A stretch of DNA of 64,000 nucleotides from Sistotremastrum niveocremeum HHB9708 (Eukaryota > Basidiomycota > Agaricomycetes > Sistotremastrales > Sistotremastraceae): assembly GCA_001630475.1 (NCBI GenBank), contig KV419409.1, forward strand, positions 310,001 through 374,000, written 5' to 3'. Positions 1-12,334 of the stretch are shown here, one piece after another. Made by a program: the position numbers and the translations under genes. Numbering within the stretch: the first letter of the stretch is position 1; the number at the start of each line of letters is the position of its first letter. The notes below the pieces were generated by a model. The model was not told the origin of the DNA. It saw nothing but the letters and a program-made list of their open reading frames with translations, and did not search any database.

Positions 1-31
1 CACACTCGTTTACTCGACGGAGGGCATGTAG

Positions 32-1203
32 GCATCAGAATTCAAAGAGGCTTTCTCGAACAACGTTCGGATTGATTTCGTTGGCGTCTTTGATACCGTT
101 GCTTCGGTCGGCATTATTCCGAAGCAGCTCCCCTTCACAGATGAAAATCGAGGTATCAGAGTGTTCAGACATGCCTTATCTCTGGATGAGCGTCGTATCC
201 GCTTCCAGCCTAACCACTTCCATAACCCACCTCGGAAGACCACCGACTCCCAAGCCAACGAATCGGGACCATCGCATAAGACAACGGGTACGCTTCATCA
301 ACGTGATGCTTTAACAGGAAAGAAGGTCGATCCTAAAGCCGAGAATACCGCATGGGATGAAACTGATCATAAAGAAGTCTGGTTCGCGGGTGGTCATGTG
401 AGCTCTTCGCAATGCAGAACTGTGATCGCTAAGATGGTTCATCGACGTAGAGTGACGTAGGAGGAGGGAATGTCAAAAATAAGGTCACCGTCAACTTGGC
501 CATGGTTCCGCTTCGCTGGTTGATACACGAAACGGTCGAGACACAAACAGGAATTCTGTTTGATCTAGCCCAGCTCTCTTTGATCGGTCTCGCCCCTCAG
601 AACATTCTTCCCAAATTGCAAGAGAATGACCCGCCTCTTGTTCCACTTGATGTGGCTCTTCCTAAAGCTCCGGAGCCCATAGAGGACGAGTTAGCGGACG
701 CTATAGAGCAAAGATTTGATCAGCTCCAGCGGAAATGGATTTGGTGGATTCTTGAACTAATTCCATCGAGAAATAGGGTGATGAACGAAAAGGGAGAGCT
801 TGTGGTTGAAAAACCGTACTGGTATGCTGTCCCTCTTTTGTGTAATCGAATTCAGGTGGTTGAATCTGATGACAGGCGATGCAACCTTGGAAAGGGACGT
901 CGTATTCCTATTTTCAAGGATCCTGATTGCCACGTTTACGTGCACAGCGCTGTCAAACACCGATACGAGAACTTCGAATATGTGGATGCATATAAGCAGG
1001 ACACAAACGGTCGAAAATGGGGCAAGTACCGACCGAAGGCCTATTGGGTTGATGACACAGGGAAAGAACATGCCCTTCGCTTTGAGACAGAGAATTTACC
1101 CCCGTCTTTCAAATGGTATGCGTTTGCTTTAATGGTGTTTATCCTAGATATGAGTGCTGATAATGGACGTGCAGGGCGGAATGATCATAGTGGTCAAACC
1201 TAG
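32..1203 (+). CDS. DUF2235 (Tle1-like) alpha/beta hydrolase, 3' part
   Basis: This is the C-terminal part of a fungal DUF2235 protein; the 5' end lies outside the window. The visible exons are 32-397 and 451-1203, split by a 53-nt intron (398-450). Splicing restores the family motif WFAGGHSDVGGGNVKN. Upstream are FDTVASVG and the RHALSLDERR..FQPN block typical of the family. The exon at 32 follows an in-frame stop and a TAG acceptor, so an earlier intron ends there. DUF2235 proteins are related to type VI lipase effectors of the Tle1 group. Fungal members are numerous, and their substrates are mostly unknown. The GHSRG-type nucleophile elbow would lie upstream and cannot be seen, so activity cannot be judged. 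The C-terminus ends in a hydrophilic tail of normal appearance. Confidence 0.85.
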
Positions 1204-1410
1204 TCGGATCATGTAAAACTATGTTCTTCTCGTGTTTGATTTGTAGCTATTGCGGCGGCCTTATTGTCAAACGGTCTCAACTATGAATGTAATGGACTGC
1301 TTCTACTATTGCTATTCACGTATGGGTTTCTGAGCGATTTGCAACGTGTATGAAAAGACATTTGCAATCCAGCAGATAGTTGTTCTCCGGAGGGGAGTTG
1401 CGCCTTGATA

Positions 1411-2367
1411 CTAGAGACACTGAGGGAGACGTGGGTCAATTACAAGCAACATTGTCGGCGCAATGAGACCGACCTGTGAATAATACGGCGCGGCCACAGC
1501 GTTGCACGTATAGCTCGGTGCACAAGCTGTTGGGCCTTCATATCCAATTCCACCTAGAATGTCTTGTGAGAGGGTATCCGAATTGAATGCCTAAATCATT
1601 ACATACCACATTGACCGTAGTGAGATTGAGTGAAGTAATCAGTTACCGTACTAGGAGAAGGAGAAGGCGTAGGAGTTGGTGGTGGTGGTGGTGAAACTGG
1701 CGTCGGGGTAGAAGAGGTCTGAGCAGTCGAGAGAGGCCATGGTCCTGGGCAGGCGTCGGTGCCTTGTACTAAAGGGTTTGTCATGGTGTAGGCTGTTGTG
1801 GTGCCAGCGGGTCCGGTCTAGCCAGATGTTGAGTGGTTCAGATATTTCCTAAGGCGGGACGGACTCACCCCGTACGTCTATAGAATACTGTGAGATCTTT
1901 GAGCGTCTCGATGTAATGATGTCGATTCTCACAGTGGACCAGGTGTAACTCTGAGGACAGGTGGTCGGGATGGAGCCGCCGCAGTGAATTGTCACTAATT
2001 TGTAGATGGTCTCGCTAAGACCCGGAGTAGGGGGCACGTCTGAAGTTCGGTCAGTCGGATTTGGCTGTTTCCCATTTGTCTTTGAGGAGACGTCAATACG
2101 AGAGGAGAAAGGTATTTGGGTAAGCTCACAATTGTGGAACATAATGTGAAGCCATTTGGGTAATATGCAGTGTATGTTTGGCAACAGAGACTCAGTGAGG
2201 GTGTGGGTGCCGTCGTTGTCGAAGATGTCGTATCAGCCTGCTAAAGTAACGACAGAAAATATCAGAATGAGAAAGAAATGAATCATCGAATTACTGACTC
2301 CATGGGCCAATCCTGTCAGCCACAAGCTTAGGGCTAGGAAAGCACGATACTGAGTAAAAGAAACCAT
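1411..2367 (-). CDS. Secreted CBM1-domain protein, paralogue 1
   Basis: Seven exons (2299-2367, 2130-2237, 1933-2079, 1869-1877, 1607-1817, 1474-1553, 1411-1419) give 210 residues. A signal peptide (about residues 1-23) leads into a Thr-rich stretch, then a cysteine segment SLCCQTY...TLC, a Pro/Thr/Ser linker and a C-terminal CBM1 cellulose-binding module. The CBM1 motifs are SHYGQCGGIGYEGPTAC, YTCN and a terminal YYSQCL. Exon 4 has only 9 nt (Thr-Tyr-Gly). The last exon also has 9 nt (Cys-Leu-stop) and supplies the final CBM1 cysteine. The same plan recurs in the gene at 12335-13201, which supports these splice choices. No catalytic domain is present. The protein is probably a wall-binding or plant-cell-wall-binding secreted protein. 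Compared with its paralogue the middle segment has lost cysteines. Confidence 0.82.
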
Positions 2368-3490
2368 TCGGACACAAGATGCAGCAGGAGAAGCAAGAGA
2401 AGGCTTTATACGGATCAATACGCTCCATTCCAGTAGTGTATTCAGCACAAGTTTGGATCAGGAAGGGCACGAAGGTTCGAAGTAGTCGCGGCCTCAGACT
2501 CCCGTTGTCGGGAAGTAGAGGCTGTTGGCAGTTCTGTCGCAAGAAGTCCGAGTTATCTGGTATGGTCATGCATCCGACCACCAATGAATATGCCACCAAG
2601 GCTCTCTCCGACTTCGGCAGATCTCTACTTCTGTAAGAGACAGGAACGGGCAGGAGAGCCCGTGCCACGGTATCGCAAGGCACGTAGAATTGAAGGTCGG
2701 CGACTGAGGTCAGGTATGGATAGCGTAGGTGACAAAGATTGAGGAATCTGTTCTCCACGTGATCGGAAGTAGATGCTGGAAGGCTCTCCATTCAAAGTGC
2801 TGGCTGAATCGCTGGTAGTCGTCCCGAGGATCCATCTTGTTCAACATCAAGGGCTGGAACGTCGTACGCAGCATGGATGAGCCTCGCACTTGCATTGAGC
2901 CATTTAATTCAGTTCCAGAAGGCAAAACATAAGGGACTGTACCATCAGTCCGTCGGTATCGACGCCAGAGGAAACACAGAGGTGGCCGCAGTGCCAATGC
3001 GTCGGCAAACGCCGACAAATTTTCGACTTCACTCGCATTTGACTGTGTGGGTTTTCTCTGCACGGGGCCCTCGTTTGTCAAGTTTTTTCTCGGTTCTTTA
3101 TATCCTAGAACCTGTTGCTTGTAACTTTCTAATTTTTCGGAAAAAGTGTCTCTGTACCCCGCTAGCTTTTTCAAGTTCTGGGACAGTATTGCGATTGGCG
3201 AGCACGGAGAGGGACGGTCAGTAGCTCCTCCAATGTGATGCATTGTACTGACGCCGTCTCGCGGAGACCCCAGATACTCTGGAATCTCAAGCGTTTCCGG
3301 GATTTTCATAAATTATGGACATACGACTGGCACTAGGAATGTTGAAGCAACGAATGTAAATTCAGACGTTGGGAGCCCACCACATGAAATACATGGAGAC
3401 CGTGATACCTATTTTCTAACTGTCTTGAACGATCCTCCAACTAAAACAACGAACGACTCACTCTCTTACAATATCCAATGCACTGTGAGC
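2368..3490 (-). other. Unassigned stretch with two minus-strand open frames
   Basis: Two overlapping minus-strand frames lie here: 199 codons at 2710-3309 and about 140 codons between 2791 and 2362 in another frame. Both read through charged sequence with few low-complexity runs. I recognise no domain, and no splice pair joins them well. They could be a decayed gene, an unrecognised small gene, or chance. The remainder (3310-3490) shows nothing. Confidence 0.25.
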
Positions 3491-4339
3491 TCAATCCCGT
3501 TTCACCCGACTGATCAGGTCGAACCGCCGCCCAGCCGCAATGAAGTTATTAGCAACTCCGAACACCCAATACAATATTACTATGAATAATAACCCTTGGG
3601 ATATAATCCACAGGGAAAGCTCCTGGGATACACTAGGTGATCGGACCACCGTATAAAACGCATGAATATAACCCAGGCCAATTCCGGCCCAGGACGCTGC
3701 ATCAATGAATTGGTATTGAGTTCTCCGAGTTGACGGCGATAGCGATGATGCTAGCTGAGGATATTGGTGGTGATAATGATGGATCAATGAAGAAATCCCT
3801 GTGAGGATCGGTCCGACAGTTAACGCGCATAGCAGTTCATTCTGCTCGAGGTATTGTAAAACCGGAGTGCCATGCGGTTGCAAAGTTAGCATTGGTAGAG
3901 GAATGAGCGTATGTAGTGACATCTATCGTTTTTATGAATTATGAAGGACGAAAAAAATCAAACTACTTACGGGTATGATTACATGTTGGTCAAAAGCGGA
4001 CACGGGACGACTGTTTGTCGATGTGAACACTGTTCCAGAGCCCCCGACCAATTTTGGATTTGTTCTTGGAAAATCATGTTCTAGAGAGTCATGGGATCCA
4101 GTCCGATAGACTGTTTTCGCTGTGAAGATAGCAGTCAGATCCGTTTAATTGTAGAGGAGATGAAATGTACAGGTGATATCTGCGACATCGTTCGATACAA
4201 GGAAAGAGCTATTAGGTTGCATTGAGTGGGACAAAGTATGTCCGTTCCTCTGAAGATAGGAGGGAGTCTCTGTCGCAGACAGCGACGATGAAGTTGGAGG
4301 GGGATTGCTTTCGCATACGAAGGTTTTGTTCTGGACCAT
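3491..4339 (-). CDS. Four-helix membrane family, member 1 (subgroup A)
   Basis: Exons 4171-4339, 3971-4119 and 3491-3922 encode 249 residues. A soluble Ser/Thr-rich N-terminus of about 105 residues contains the family motif SHDSL. It is followed by a phase-0 intron just before the first membrane helix (MSLHTLIPLPML). Three more hydrophobic segments follow: LLCALTVGPILTGISSLIHH, GIGLGYIHAFYTVV and WIISQGLLFIVILYWVFGV, then a short C-tail AAGRRFDLI. Helix 2 (GP[IL][LI]T) and helices 3-4 (GxGYIxAF, YWxxG) match the genes at 54453-55256 and 57836-58597, defining subgroup A. No enzyme motif or signal peptide is visible and the function is unknown. The start is the first ATG of the frame, and splice sites are consensus. 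Confidence 0.72.
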
Positions 4340-5536
4340 ATGTCAAGTCACTAAGCAACGTGAACAATCTGTAAGTTCTGATTTGAAGTCTGATGGTGAT
4401 GGAAGAGAGAGAGATGAGAAATGACCGTGATCCTGAACAGACGAACTTGAACTAGCTTTATCGCCCTTGCTCGACAATTGACGCCCAGTGTGTGCACTGT
4501 CCCACAGGCTGGTTTCCGCGTGCCATCAGTCATTACTTTCCGAATGGGACAAGACCCCCGAAACAATCTCAGGTTTCATCAGCTTTGAGGAATGCAGAAC
4601 GCTACGATGCACTCAGCAAAGTGGCATTACTGACTCTCTAGGATCTTTGCATTGCTTCCAAGCCTGCAGGGTCAAGAGTCGCCGATGGTATCAATCCTGA
4701 GATCTAGCACTCTGGTCCACTCTGGATGACCGAATCGACATCCAGGCTGTTCCTCGGACACAACCAGAAGGAAATGGGAGCTCAATTCCGATCTGGATCG
4801 GAAATCATAGCCTTACGAGTTCGCATCTGGCATAACTACCCCTGGATTTCATCATTCGACAGAGTTGGTCAACTGGAATGGTCAAGAATGGTTGGCGCAA
4901 CGCGGCGTTCGGAAGTTCCGGAAACCCGACAAGGGATCGGAGATAAACTGTGTAATGCCGTAACGTCATTATTCCAACACGCGAGTGGCGCCACGGTCCG
5001 TTGTCAGGAACTGCATAGCAAAGACGCCATGATGAATGCCTGTCGTAAGCGGCATAATGTGGAGCATGAAGAAAAGTGTACGACCATCGAATGGACTGTC
5101 CAATGGATCGCAAAGCGATGACTGAGTCACGAATGTAAGTGATCATTGGTCCAAATCACAACGCACCGTACGAGGAGATGCACCTGAATGAGCCACGGAA
5201 GGGCATCGCTTCAGAGCCTCTTGAAATTCGAAAATTTTCCCAGTCTGATGTCAATACTAATTTACTACTACCGTTATATTTTCCGAGTGCCATGACTGAA
5301 TAGTCCAGAAATTTGATTTCCAACGAACGTGTGGTAAGTTGCTAAGTAAGAGACGCGTTACGAGTATATAATTATCTAGAGGATCCGTTGTCAACGATGG
5401 CCAACAACAATCGCGGATGCAAACACATTTATGACATGCACGTTTATCATGTGGGCAATCATGATCGTAAAAAATTGGAACGCAAGGCAATGCCTCCGTC
5501 CTGATAACGGAGACAAGAGCATAACCTTAGGAAGGT
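4340..5536. other. Intergenic, 1.2 kb
   Basis: Short frames overlap on both strands, for example around 4726-5146, but none has recognisable domains, paralogues in the window or convincing splice context. I see no repeats or RNA genes. Confidence 0.4.
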
Positions 5537-6180
5537 TCAGTTCTCAGACGTCCGGTATTGACGCATCACAGAACGAATAGCTCCGAAAATCCAAAGCGCG
5601 CTCGACGCCAACACAATGGCGATGATAGAAATGGCAACTCTGTCGCAGGATAAAGCCAATATACGGAGTGACAAGCCAATTAGAGCTATCTCGACACCGG
5701 AACTCGCCAAAATAAATGGTAGAACGACTTTGAGCAAGAGGTATGGGATCGTCGTATGGTCTTGAGAGGCAGGCACAGACGGGGTTGGGACCGTCATAGC
5801 GTATAGGACCAATCCCACGGCTGAAATCATAGGACCGAGTGCCAGAAATTTGGTTGATCGATCGAGAACGATCATGTTGATGGCCGACGTGATAGGCCCT
5901 TGCATGCGGGGTGTGCTTAGAAAAATGGAGATGTGGACGAGGGTCTATAAGAGATATCCATTATGTGAATGAATAGCGTGGGCTCTATGATGCTGGAGAG
6001 ACTCACAAAGACCGGAACGTCATGCATCTTCAGGATGCAGTCGTGAGGAATGACTGGTCTTTTCATCGGATGACGAGGCCCTGGTGACTTGATGAGCATA
6101 CTGGGGCGATTATTCGATGCTAGTGAAGAGGTGCGCGTACCAAACGGGTACATTGCAAGATATGCAATTTGGATTGACAT
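5537..6180 (-). CDS. Four-helix membrane family, member 2 (subgroup B)
   Basis: Exons 6141-6180, 6007-6080 and 5537-5944 encode 173 residues. The short N-terminus carries the motif IPHDCILKMHDVPVF, then a phase-0 intron and TLVHISIF at the start of helix 1. Helix 2 is FLALGPMISAVGLVLYAM, helix 3 VVLPFILASSGVEIALIGLS and helix 4 about SIIAIVLASSALWIFGAI. It ends in a short basic tail. Exon boundaries, lengths and sequence parallel the neighbours at 7264-7897 and 9462-10291, so these three are recent tandem duplicates. No catalytic residues are recognisable. A small membrane-embedded accessory or sensor role is possible, but that is only inference. Confidence 0.75.
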
Positions 6181-7263
6181 AGGTGTCGTAGAGATGAATT
6201 TTTGTCGAGAACGTCTTAGGCTTCCAGTATGAGTCGACGGTGATGCGGGAGAGTTCGGCGGATGTGAGCCTTGCAATGTCCTGAGTTGTCAAGAAGTGCG
6301 GGCGGGATGGGACAGGAGGAAAGGTGGATGGTGTGTAGTCTGCATGAAGCTGCGATGTCTTCCTGTTTATAGACGAGCTGAGCAAGTGCTCGCGACGAAA
6401 TGTGACAGAGCGCTTGTTGTGGGATTGACTATTGAGGAACCGGAATCGGATGGAACGTCAAACAACATTCTAAAAAGAAATTCTGCAAGCCGGCGCCATC
6501 GGCATAGAAGGTACCAGTACTGTGCACCGTGCACAGCCTGAGCCAAGTGCAGGGACTGCCACACCTCAGGGAGTCTGTCGGACGGACTCGGCGAGGTTCA
6601 CAGAGACACTGAAAATGTCTGCATTGGTCGTCTGGTATGCTTCCTTCACCAGAGGAGTCCCTTGAATTATGACCATCCCTGAGATGATCATAGGAGACAA
6701 GATTCAGCCGATCGGCTAGCTGGTGACGGTTCTGAAGGGCCAACCCGGATATCGAAGTTAGTTCTCATGCTCATTTGCATGACGTCGACAATACCATGCT
6801 CAGTGCAGACTTGTTGAGAGATCTCGTACTTCTATTTATAGGCGGATGTCTTGCTGCATCATTCAAAAAAGTTCTTCTCCACCAAAAAAAGCTTGTGACT
6901 CAGATGAGGAATGACTGAGTACATTTGCGTGCTCGTACAAAGTGAACTTGAAAGAATATGCACCCAAGTCTTTTGACATTCGACTTTTTAACATCGGCGA
7001 AACTATAAGAGCAAGAGCACCACAGTGGAAGAAATCGGTCACTGAATTGGAGTACAGTATGTCAGGCAGACATTGGATCTTAGATCAGCAGAGTTGGAAA
7101 AGGAACATCGACGACAGTAATCAAAACAAATAAGGGGCGCGAAACAGAGGCAACAGGTAAAAGTCATAGCAAGTCGGGATCGAGAGCATGGAAATAAACG
7201 AGATTTTAATCGTGAGGAACAATCTTCATCCGACAAACCCGCGCGACGTCCATTCGAAGGCGT
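6181..7263. other. Intergenic, 1.1 kb
   Basis: This spacer upstream of member 2 holds only short overlapping frames on both strands (for example 6367-6743) without domains. I see no repeats. It presumably carries the promoter of the gene starting at 6180. Confidence 0.4.
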
Positions 7264-7897
7264 CTAGACCTGACGTACCAAAGAACGGACAGCGCCAATG
7301 ATCCAGAGCGCGGTGCCTGGCAACGAGATGACGAGGATTAAAACGGCAGCGGCGTTGTGAGACAGAGCCATGAAGCGAAGTGACAAGCCAATCAAAGCTA
7401 TCACAACGCCAGCGCTTGCCAGAATAAATGGCAGGACGATGTGAAGAAACAGCGTTGATGTTCTCGTGTAGTCGTTTGAGACAGTCCTGGACGGCGGTGG
7501 CAGGGTGAGAGCATATGCAGTCAAGCCCGCGGCCGAGGTCATTGGTCCGAGGAACAGGAATTTGGTTGACAGGTCGGGCCTAATTGCGTCGATCGTTGAC
7601 GCCGCGGTGGCTAGCATTCGCATATGAGGAGTGCTGAGGAGGATGAACAAGTGGACCAGTGTCTACGGCAAAGGGGGACTAGATCAACCAAACAGTTCAA
7701 CGCTACGACGGAGGAGTAACTCACAAGGACCAAAACGTCGTTCATCTTCAAGATGCAGTCGTGAGCAATGACTGACGGCTGGTGTACGGAGCGAGAAAGA
7801 CCTGGCAAGTAGTGTCAGCATGGACGATCATCTCGCAACATGAAACAGATATACCATATGGGTTCACGTGTCGGAGCGATAGAGTCTGCTGCGACAT
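7264..7897 (-). CDS. Four-helix membrane family, member 3 (subgroup B)
   Basis: Exons 7855-7897, 7725-7801 and 7264-7662 encode 172 residues. It is nearly collinear with member 2: MSQQTLSLRHVNPYG at the start, then AHDCILKMNDVLVL, the phase-0 intron, and TLVHLFILL opening helix 1. The later helices are FLFLGPMTSAAGLTAYALTL, IVLPFILASAGVVIALIGLS and VLILVISLPGTALWIIGAV. The introns (53, 62 nt) occupy the same places and phases as in member 2. The conserved parts are the HDCILKM box and helices 2-3, while the extramembrane loops differ, which suggests selection on the membrane core. Function unknown. Confidence 0.75.
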
Positions 7898-9461
7898 AAT
7901 TGAAGTTGGAGCAAATGCCCGTGGACGGTGAAGACGGATGCAAGAGTTCTACGGAACGTTGCAGCGTCGTCGCTGAAATGCTTTTGGTGGATGTGTAGAC
8001 CTGCTCTAGACCGACTGCAGGTCGCGAAGGTAGACTGGAGGATGTGGGGATCGGAGAAGCAGTAATGGCCCCGGACGACGATGGGCGAGGGCTTGTAGCA
8101 TGAAGGTCGGTCTATGGGGTTTTATTTGAAGTGGTGAAGAAACGCCAGTGAGGCCTAGTGAGGCATTGCCAAAATGAGATGTGGGTGTTTTTACGTAATC
8201 GAGCGGTGCATCCACCGGCGCAACGCCCGGCCCTAAACTTTTTTTTTTTGACTCGGACATTGAGCTCAGTTATGCAACTGTTCCAGTGATTCTTGCCTGA
8301 ACGAGTATACGTATATTGAGCTCTCGCTGCTGGCTTTATTCTTGCCAATCGTGATAGCAATACACACCGCTGCTACAAATCTGCCAGGTTTTCGTCTCCG
8401 CCGTGAATATACAATCAACAATTGCCTCGTGACGAGTCGAGTACCTCAGATTTCTCACCAATTCCCAGATCACATCATCGGGAGTATGATGTATATGGTG
8501 TTCTAGCGATATTCAAATCAATCACCGGTGCGGCCCTCTTCTTTTTCTTGGGATGAGGCATCAGGCTTGTCTGCTCCATTACGGCCCAGAACAACCGATC
8601 CGTATTTTTTTTGCTCTGTCGGACCGGCGTGCTTGCTTGATCCAACTTATCTTGGGTTAGATGGATGAAGGTAGGAACTGACTTGGCCTAGTCTGAATTC
8701 TGAACTCACTTCCTGAATGCGTTTCTTGGCGTTCCAGATCTCATTGTCCACGCAAAACATTCTAGCGGTACCCCGTCCTTCTCTGATAGTTGATCAAGTC
8801 TTTCGGATCAAGTACTAATTATGCCGGGCTTATTTTCTCTTTCTAGGCTTCTCGAGAACCTCGTCATCATCTGGAAGACCAGTGGAGGCGTAATTGATCT
8901 CTTAGCGTTTGATTCTTTCGGGTGCCGACTCTGAATTCGGCGCGCGCCTGCTCGCGCTGCCTCCTTTCTCATCGAGAGAGATATCGAAGGCGCAGTGGAG
9001 TGCGGCACGTCTGTCTCGGTATTAGACCCTGCTTCCCAAGTTGCCCAATCGGTATTTCCTATCAAAATTAAGTGGCTGGAAGACGGATCCGGCAACATAC
9101 ACGAAGACCCTGAGATCTTCACTCTGCAGATCTGGAACAATGAGGTCATGACATTAGATCCCGTTACTGGAAAACCCCTTCATGGATACGGAGTCTGCAG
9201 GGTCAATGCGCCGACGCATGCCGATCCCCTGGTGCCGTGAGAGGGTAAAGCCAACCAACGCTAAAAAAGGAGTGATACCAACGTCGTGAAATTGTACATA
9301 TTATGGAATACAGAGAGCAAATGACTACAAGATTATACTTCGAGATACCTAAACATGAGCAAGCCTGAGTCCTGTGCATCCCTAACAATGCTGGTCTACA
9401 CTATCCTCAACATCGAGGCCTTGCGTTCCTGCAGAACCGTCCGTGATCAAATACACCCCTC
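7898..9461. other. Intergenic, 1.6 kb, with a possible gene fragment
   Basis: Mostly featureless. On the plus strand, a frame opening after a stop near 8930 and ending at 9240 reads like real protein (EDGSGNIHEDPEIFTLQIW). It has no convincing start or exons and may be a remnant. A 10-base T run lies at about 8240. Confidence 0.3.
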
Positions 9462-10291
9462 TTACAAATATGGTTGTACTTTAGCCGCCGCCCCTAAAAT
9501 CCAGACTACGGAGCAGAGGGATGAGAGAACGAAGACAAAAGCGGCCGCGATATTATGAGACGAAACGAATAATCGGAGACTCAGGCCAATTGAGGCCACG
9601 ACGACACCTGAACTGATCAATACGAATGGTATGATGACACGCCAATACATATTGAAAGTTGTTGCACGTTGACCATTTGGCCAATGAAGCGGTCGACGGC
9701 CAAAATTGTGATAGCGAGGAGGTGTAGGAAGTGTGAAGGCGTAGGCTGCGAGACCGGCGACGGATATCAGAGGTCCGAGGGAGAGGAGGCAAGTTGAAAG
9801 CCTAAAAAGGAAGTCACTTTTGATGATCGAAGGGTACGGGGCCTTCCAGATGCAGACCATGAGGGCGAAGACCTGAGGGACATGAAGAGGTTGAGAACTT
9901 CGAACGTCACTAGAGGATATAGCGTACAATGACCGGGATATCATTGATCTTCACCAAGGAGTCATGGGGCATATTCGATTCCGAAGGTCGGAATAGGGGG
10001 ATGATTGGATCCGGGCCTTGGGTCGAACAGACGTTACTCAGTAAGTACGAGTTGGATGGGAATCATGAATAAATATCTGCTCACCATTGCTGTCGATGTT
10101 CCTCCACCCCAGATTCTGGAGCTCAAGATACTCTGAGAAGATCAACTCAATACGGCGAGACCAAACGGGAGGTGTGACCCACGAGGTGAAGGGGTTCTGC
10201 TTATTCCATCTAACGATCCCGGAATAGCTTGGAGGTGATGATGAGCCGGTTCACGGCGAGGTTCCGCAGTCTGCCTGAGGGGACCCGCCAT
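9462..10291 (-). CDS. Four-helix membrane family, member 4 (subgroup B)
   Basis: Likely exons are 10162-10291, 9928-10016 and 9462-9872, giving 209 residues. The N-terminus is longer than in members 2 and 3 but ends in the equivalent LPFG junction, then carries the box MPHDSLVKINDIPVI. A phase-0 intron precedes VFALMVCI in helix 1. The other helices are LLSLGPLISVAGLAAYAFTL, IIPFVLISSGVVVASIGLS and FVFVLSSLCSVVWILGAA. The first intron (145 nt) is longer than usual here and contains another good donor, so an extra small exon or another splice form is possible. The loop after helix 2 is longer than in its paralogues. Confidence 0.68.
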
Positions 10292-12334
10292 CGTAGATAC
10301 AGTGCGATAACGTGTACGGGAGGCAGCGGGGATGTCAGATATGGCTGATGGTGAATAGCAGACACAACATCAACTAACCTGGCTCTCCAACAGCGTCAAC
10401 GGTCGACATTATTAGAGGTTCAAGGTGGACAGTCGTAACAGGGATACGAAGGTCGATGATAAGTGTTGATGAAAGTAACGAGCAGGGAGGGGGCCGACGA
10501 GCGAGAGGATGTAGGACTAGTCGTGTTGGTGAACTCGCAAGTGGGTATTTCGAACAAAGACTTGAGTCTTATATATTAATATGTGTAAACCAGAAGAGGG
10601 TCTCATCACTAGGTACATGAGGGGGCGAAAGAAGAAGACAGCGTCTTCAAGCTTCAAAGTTGGTGCACTGGTCGCGGTCCCGGGATCAAAAACGGCGTTG
10701 GCCGACACCGCCTTCATTCGAATTGTTACCGCCGTGACATTTCCTCAGGCTCACCGCTTCCAGAGTCAGGTCAAATCAACTTTCGAGTCGCCAGAAGGTG
10801 CAACGTGTCCTAACAGTCTCAGGATCCGCAACGACGCTCCCGCACGTTCATTATATTGAGCAAGGGCCCAGTAAAAGCAATCTAGCCAACCACACTCCAA
10901 CATTTCGGGACTGGCGTCTATAAAGTACTAGCGATTCTAGCATGGCCAAACTAGGAAGGACTGTTTTTAGCATCAGACCATGGCAATATCATTGCGACTC
11001 CATCGACAACATGTTCGCTGGGTCTTTGAAGCATACCTGGACAGAACATACTAAATCCGGTCATCTGGTATAAACCGGTTATTGTCTTCAAATCCCTTGA
11101 CTGTTACAGCACAATTTCGCGCCAACGGTGATACACGTGTTGAAGGCGTGTCCTGCCAGTTCGTGCGGCCTCGGTGGCTACATGCGCACCCGCTTGGCAA
11201 CTCAGAACGTTGCTCGAGGTCAAGTATCTCAGCCTCACAGACTCGTACAACTGCCCCAATTTCTCCCTGAAAGTCAATTCTGAGGCGGAATCGGCATCTC
11301 AGCATGCGCAGCAGATCAAGCACGTTGGCCACTCCAAAGCTATGATTCAGGGCTGAGCTTGAAATGTCCATGACCCAAATAGGGTGGATATCTGACACTG
11401 GAGTCTCGAGGACTCAGGAGATGAGAGATCTGGGGACCCGCTTTGTGTTCACCTCCTACGTAGAGGACTTCACATAGGGTGAGATCTGATCGTCCCTGAA
11501 TATCGGTCCGACTTTCCCAAATATTTCATGAGGCACCTTTTCTCATCCGATCCATTCCAAAAGAGTGCTAGCACCATTCGCTTGAGGTCACTTGTGAGCG
11601 ACTTCAATTGCGGTGAGCAATGAGATCCACATTACGACAATTTTCTGTCGCCAGAATGCGTCCATCATACCTCTGGCCGGGTCCGCGCGGGAGCGTAACT
11701 CGCTGCGTAAGTGAGTCTCGCTCCGCCGCATTCCCGGGCCCTTTTCCACTGGCGCAGACCAGCGAAAATTGGGGGTGACGTGTAGCTGTAATGTAATTCA
11801 TAGACGGGATCTCAGTTCAATGAGAAGTTCGGTATTCAATAAGATCTAGTGGCTTATGTTACAACCAGACTTTGAATCAATGACTCCTTGAAGTGGTGGC
11901 TAAATTTTGGTGCCGTCGCTCTGCAAAATCGACTCCGCCTCACGCGATAAATTGAGAGTGTAGCCAGTGCACTGCTCTGCTATCTACTCGCATGACGGAC
12001 TCTTTTCGGATGAATAGATGCTGCATGTAATGATTGACAGGGCGCTCCGATCTCAACAATCAACCATACATCTGGATTCTGGAGATCTCCCTTCGAGAAG
12101 CGCGAGTGGCTGAGCCGAATGCACAGTATGGTAATCCTTCTGCTTCTGCTTAATAACCACGGGCCAGCTACCAAAGTATAAATGTATGTTTCTTGAAATG
12201 AACCCTGAGTTCGTGGATATGTGCTGATGAATCAGCAGTGGCCGCCTAAGCTACGTCTCGATGCAACGGCTTCTATCGTGTGTTCGTAAACAGCATCAAA
12301 GCGCACTCCGCATATGTTGTATCAGTGGCCCAAC
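10292..12334. other. Intergenic, 2.0 kb
   Basis: No gene can be supported. A 115-codon minus-strand frame (11051-11398) and a 92-codon plus-strand frame (10581-10859) are the longest. The first looks moderately protein-like but matches nothing I know. I see no clear repeats or RNA genes. Confidence 0.4.

Noticed and set aside
4726-5146. Overlapping frames of 131 and 113 codons on opposite strands
   Set aside because: They are mutual shadows; neither has splice partners, domains or paralogues in the window.
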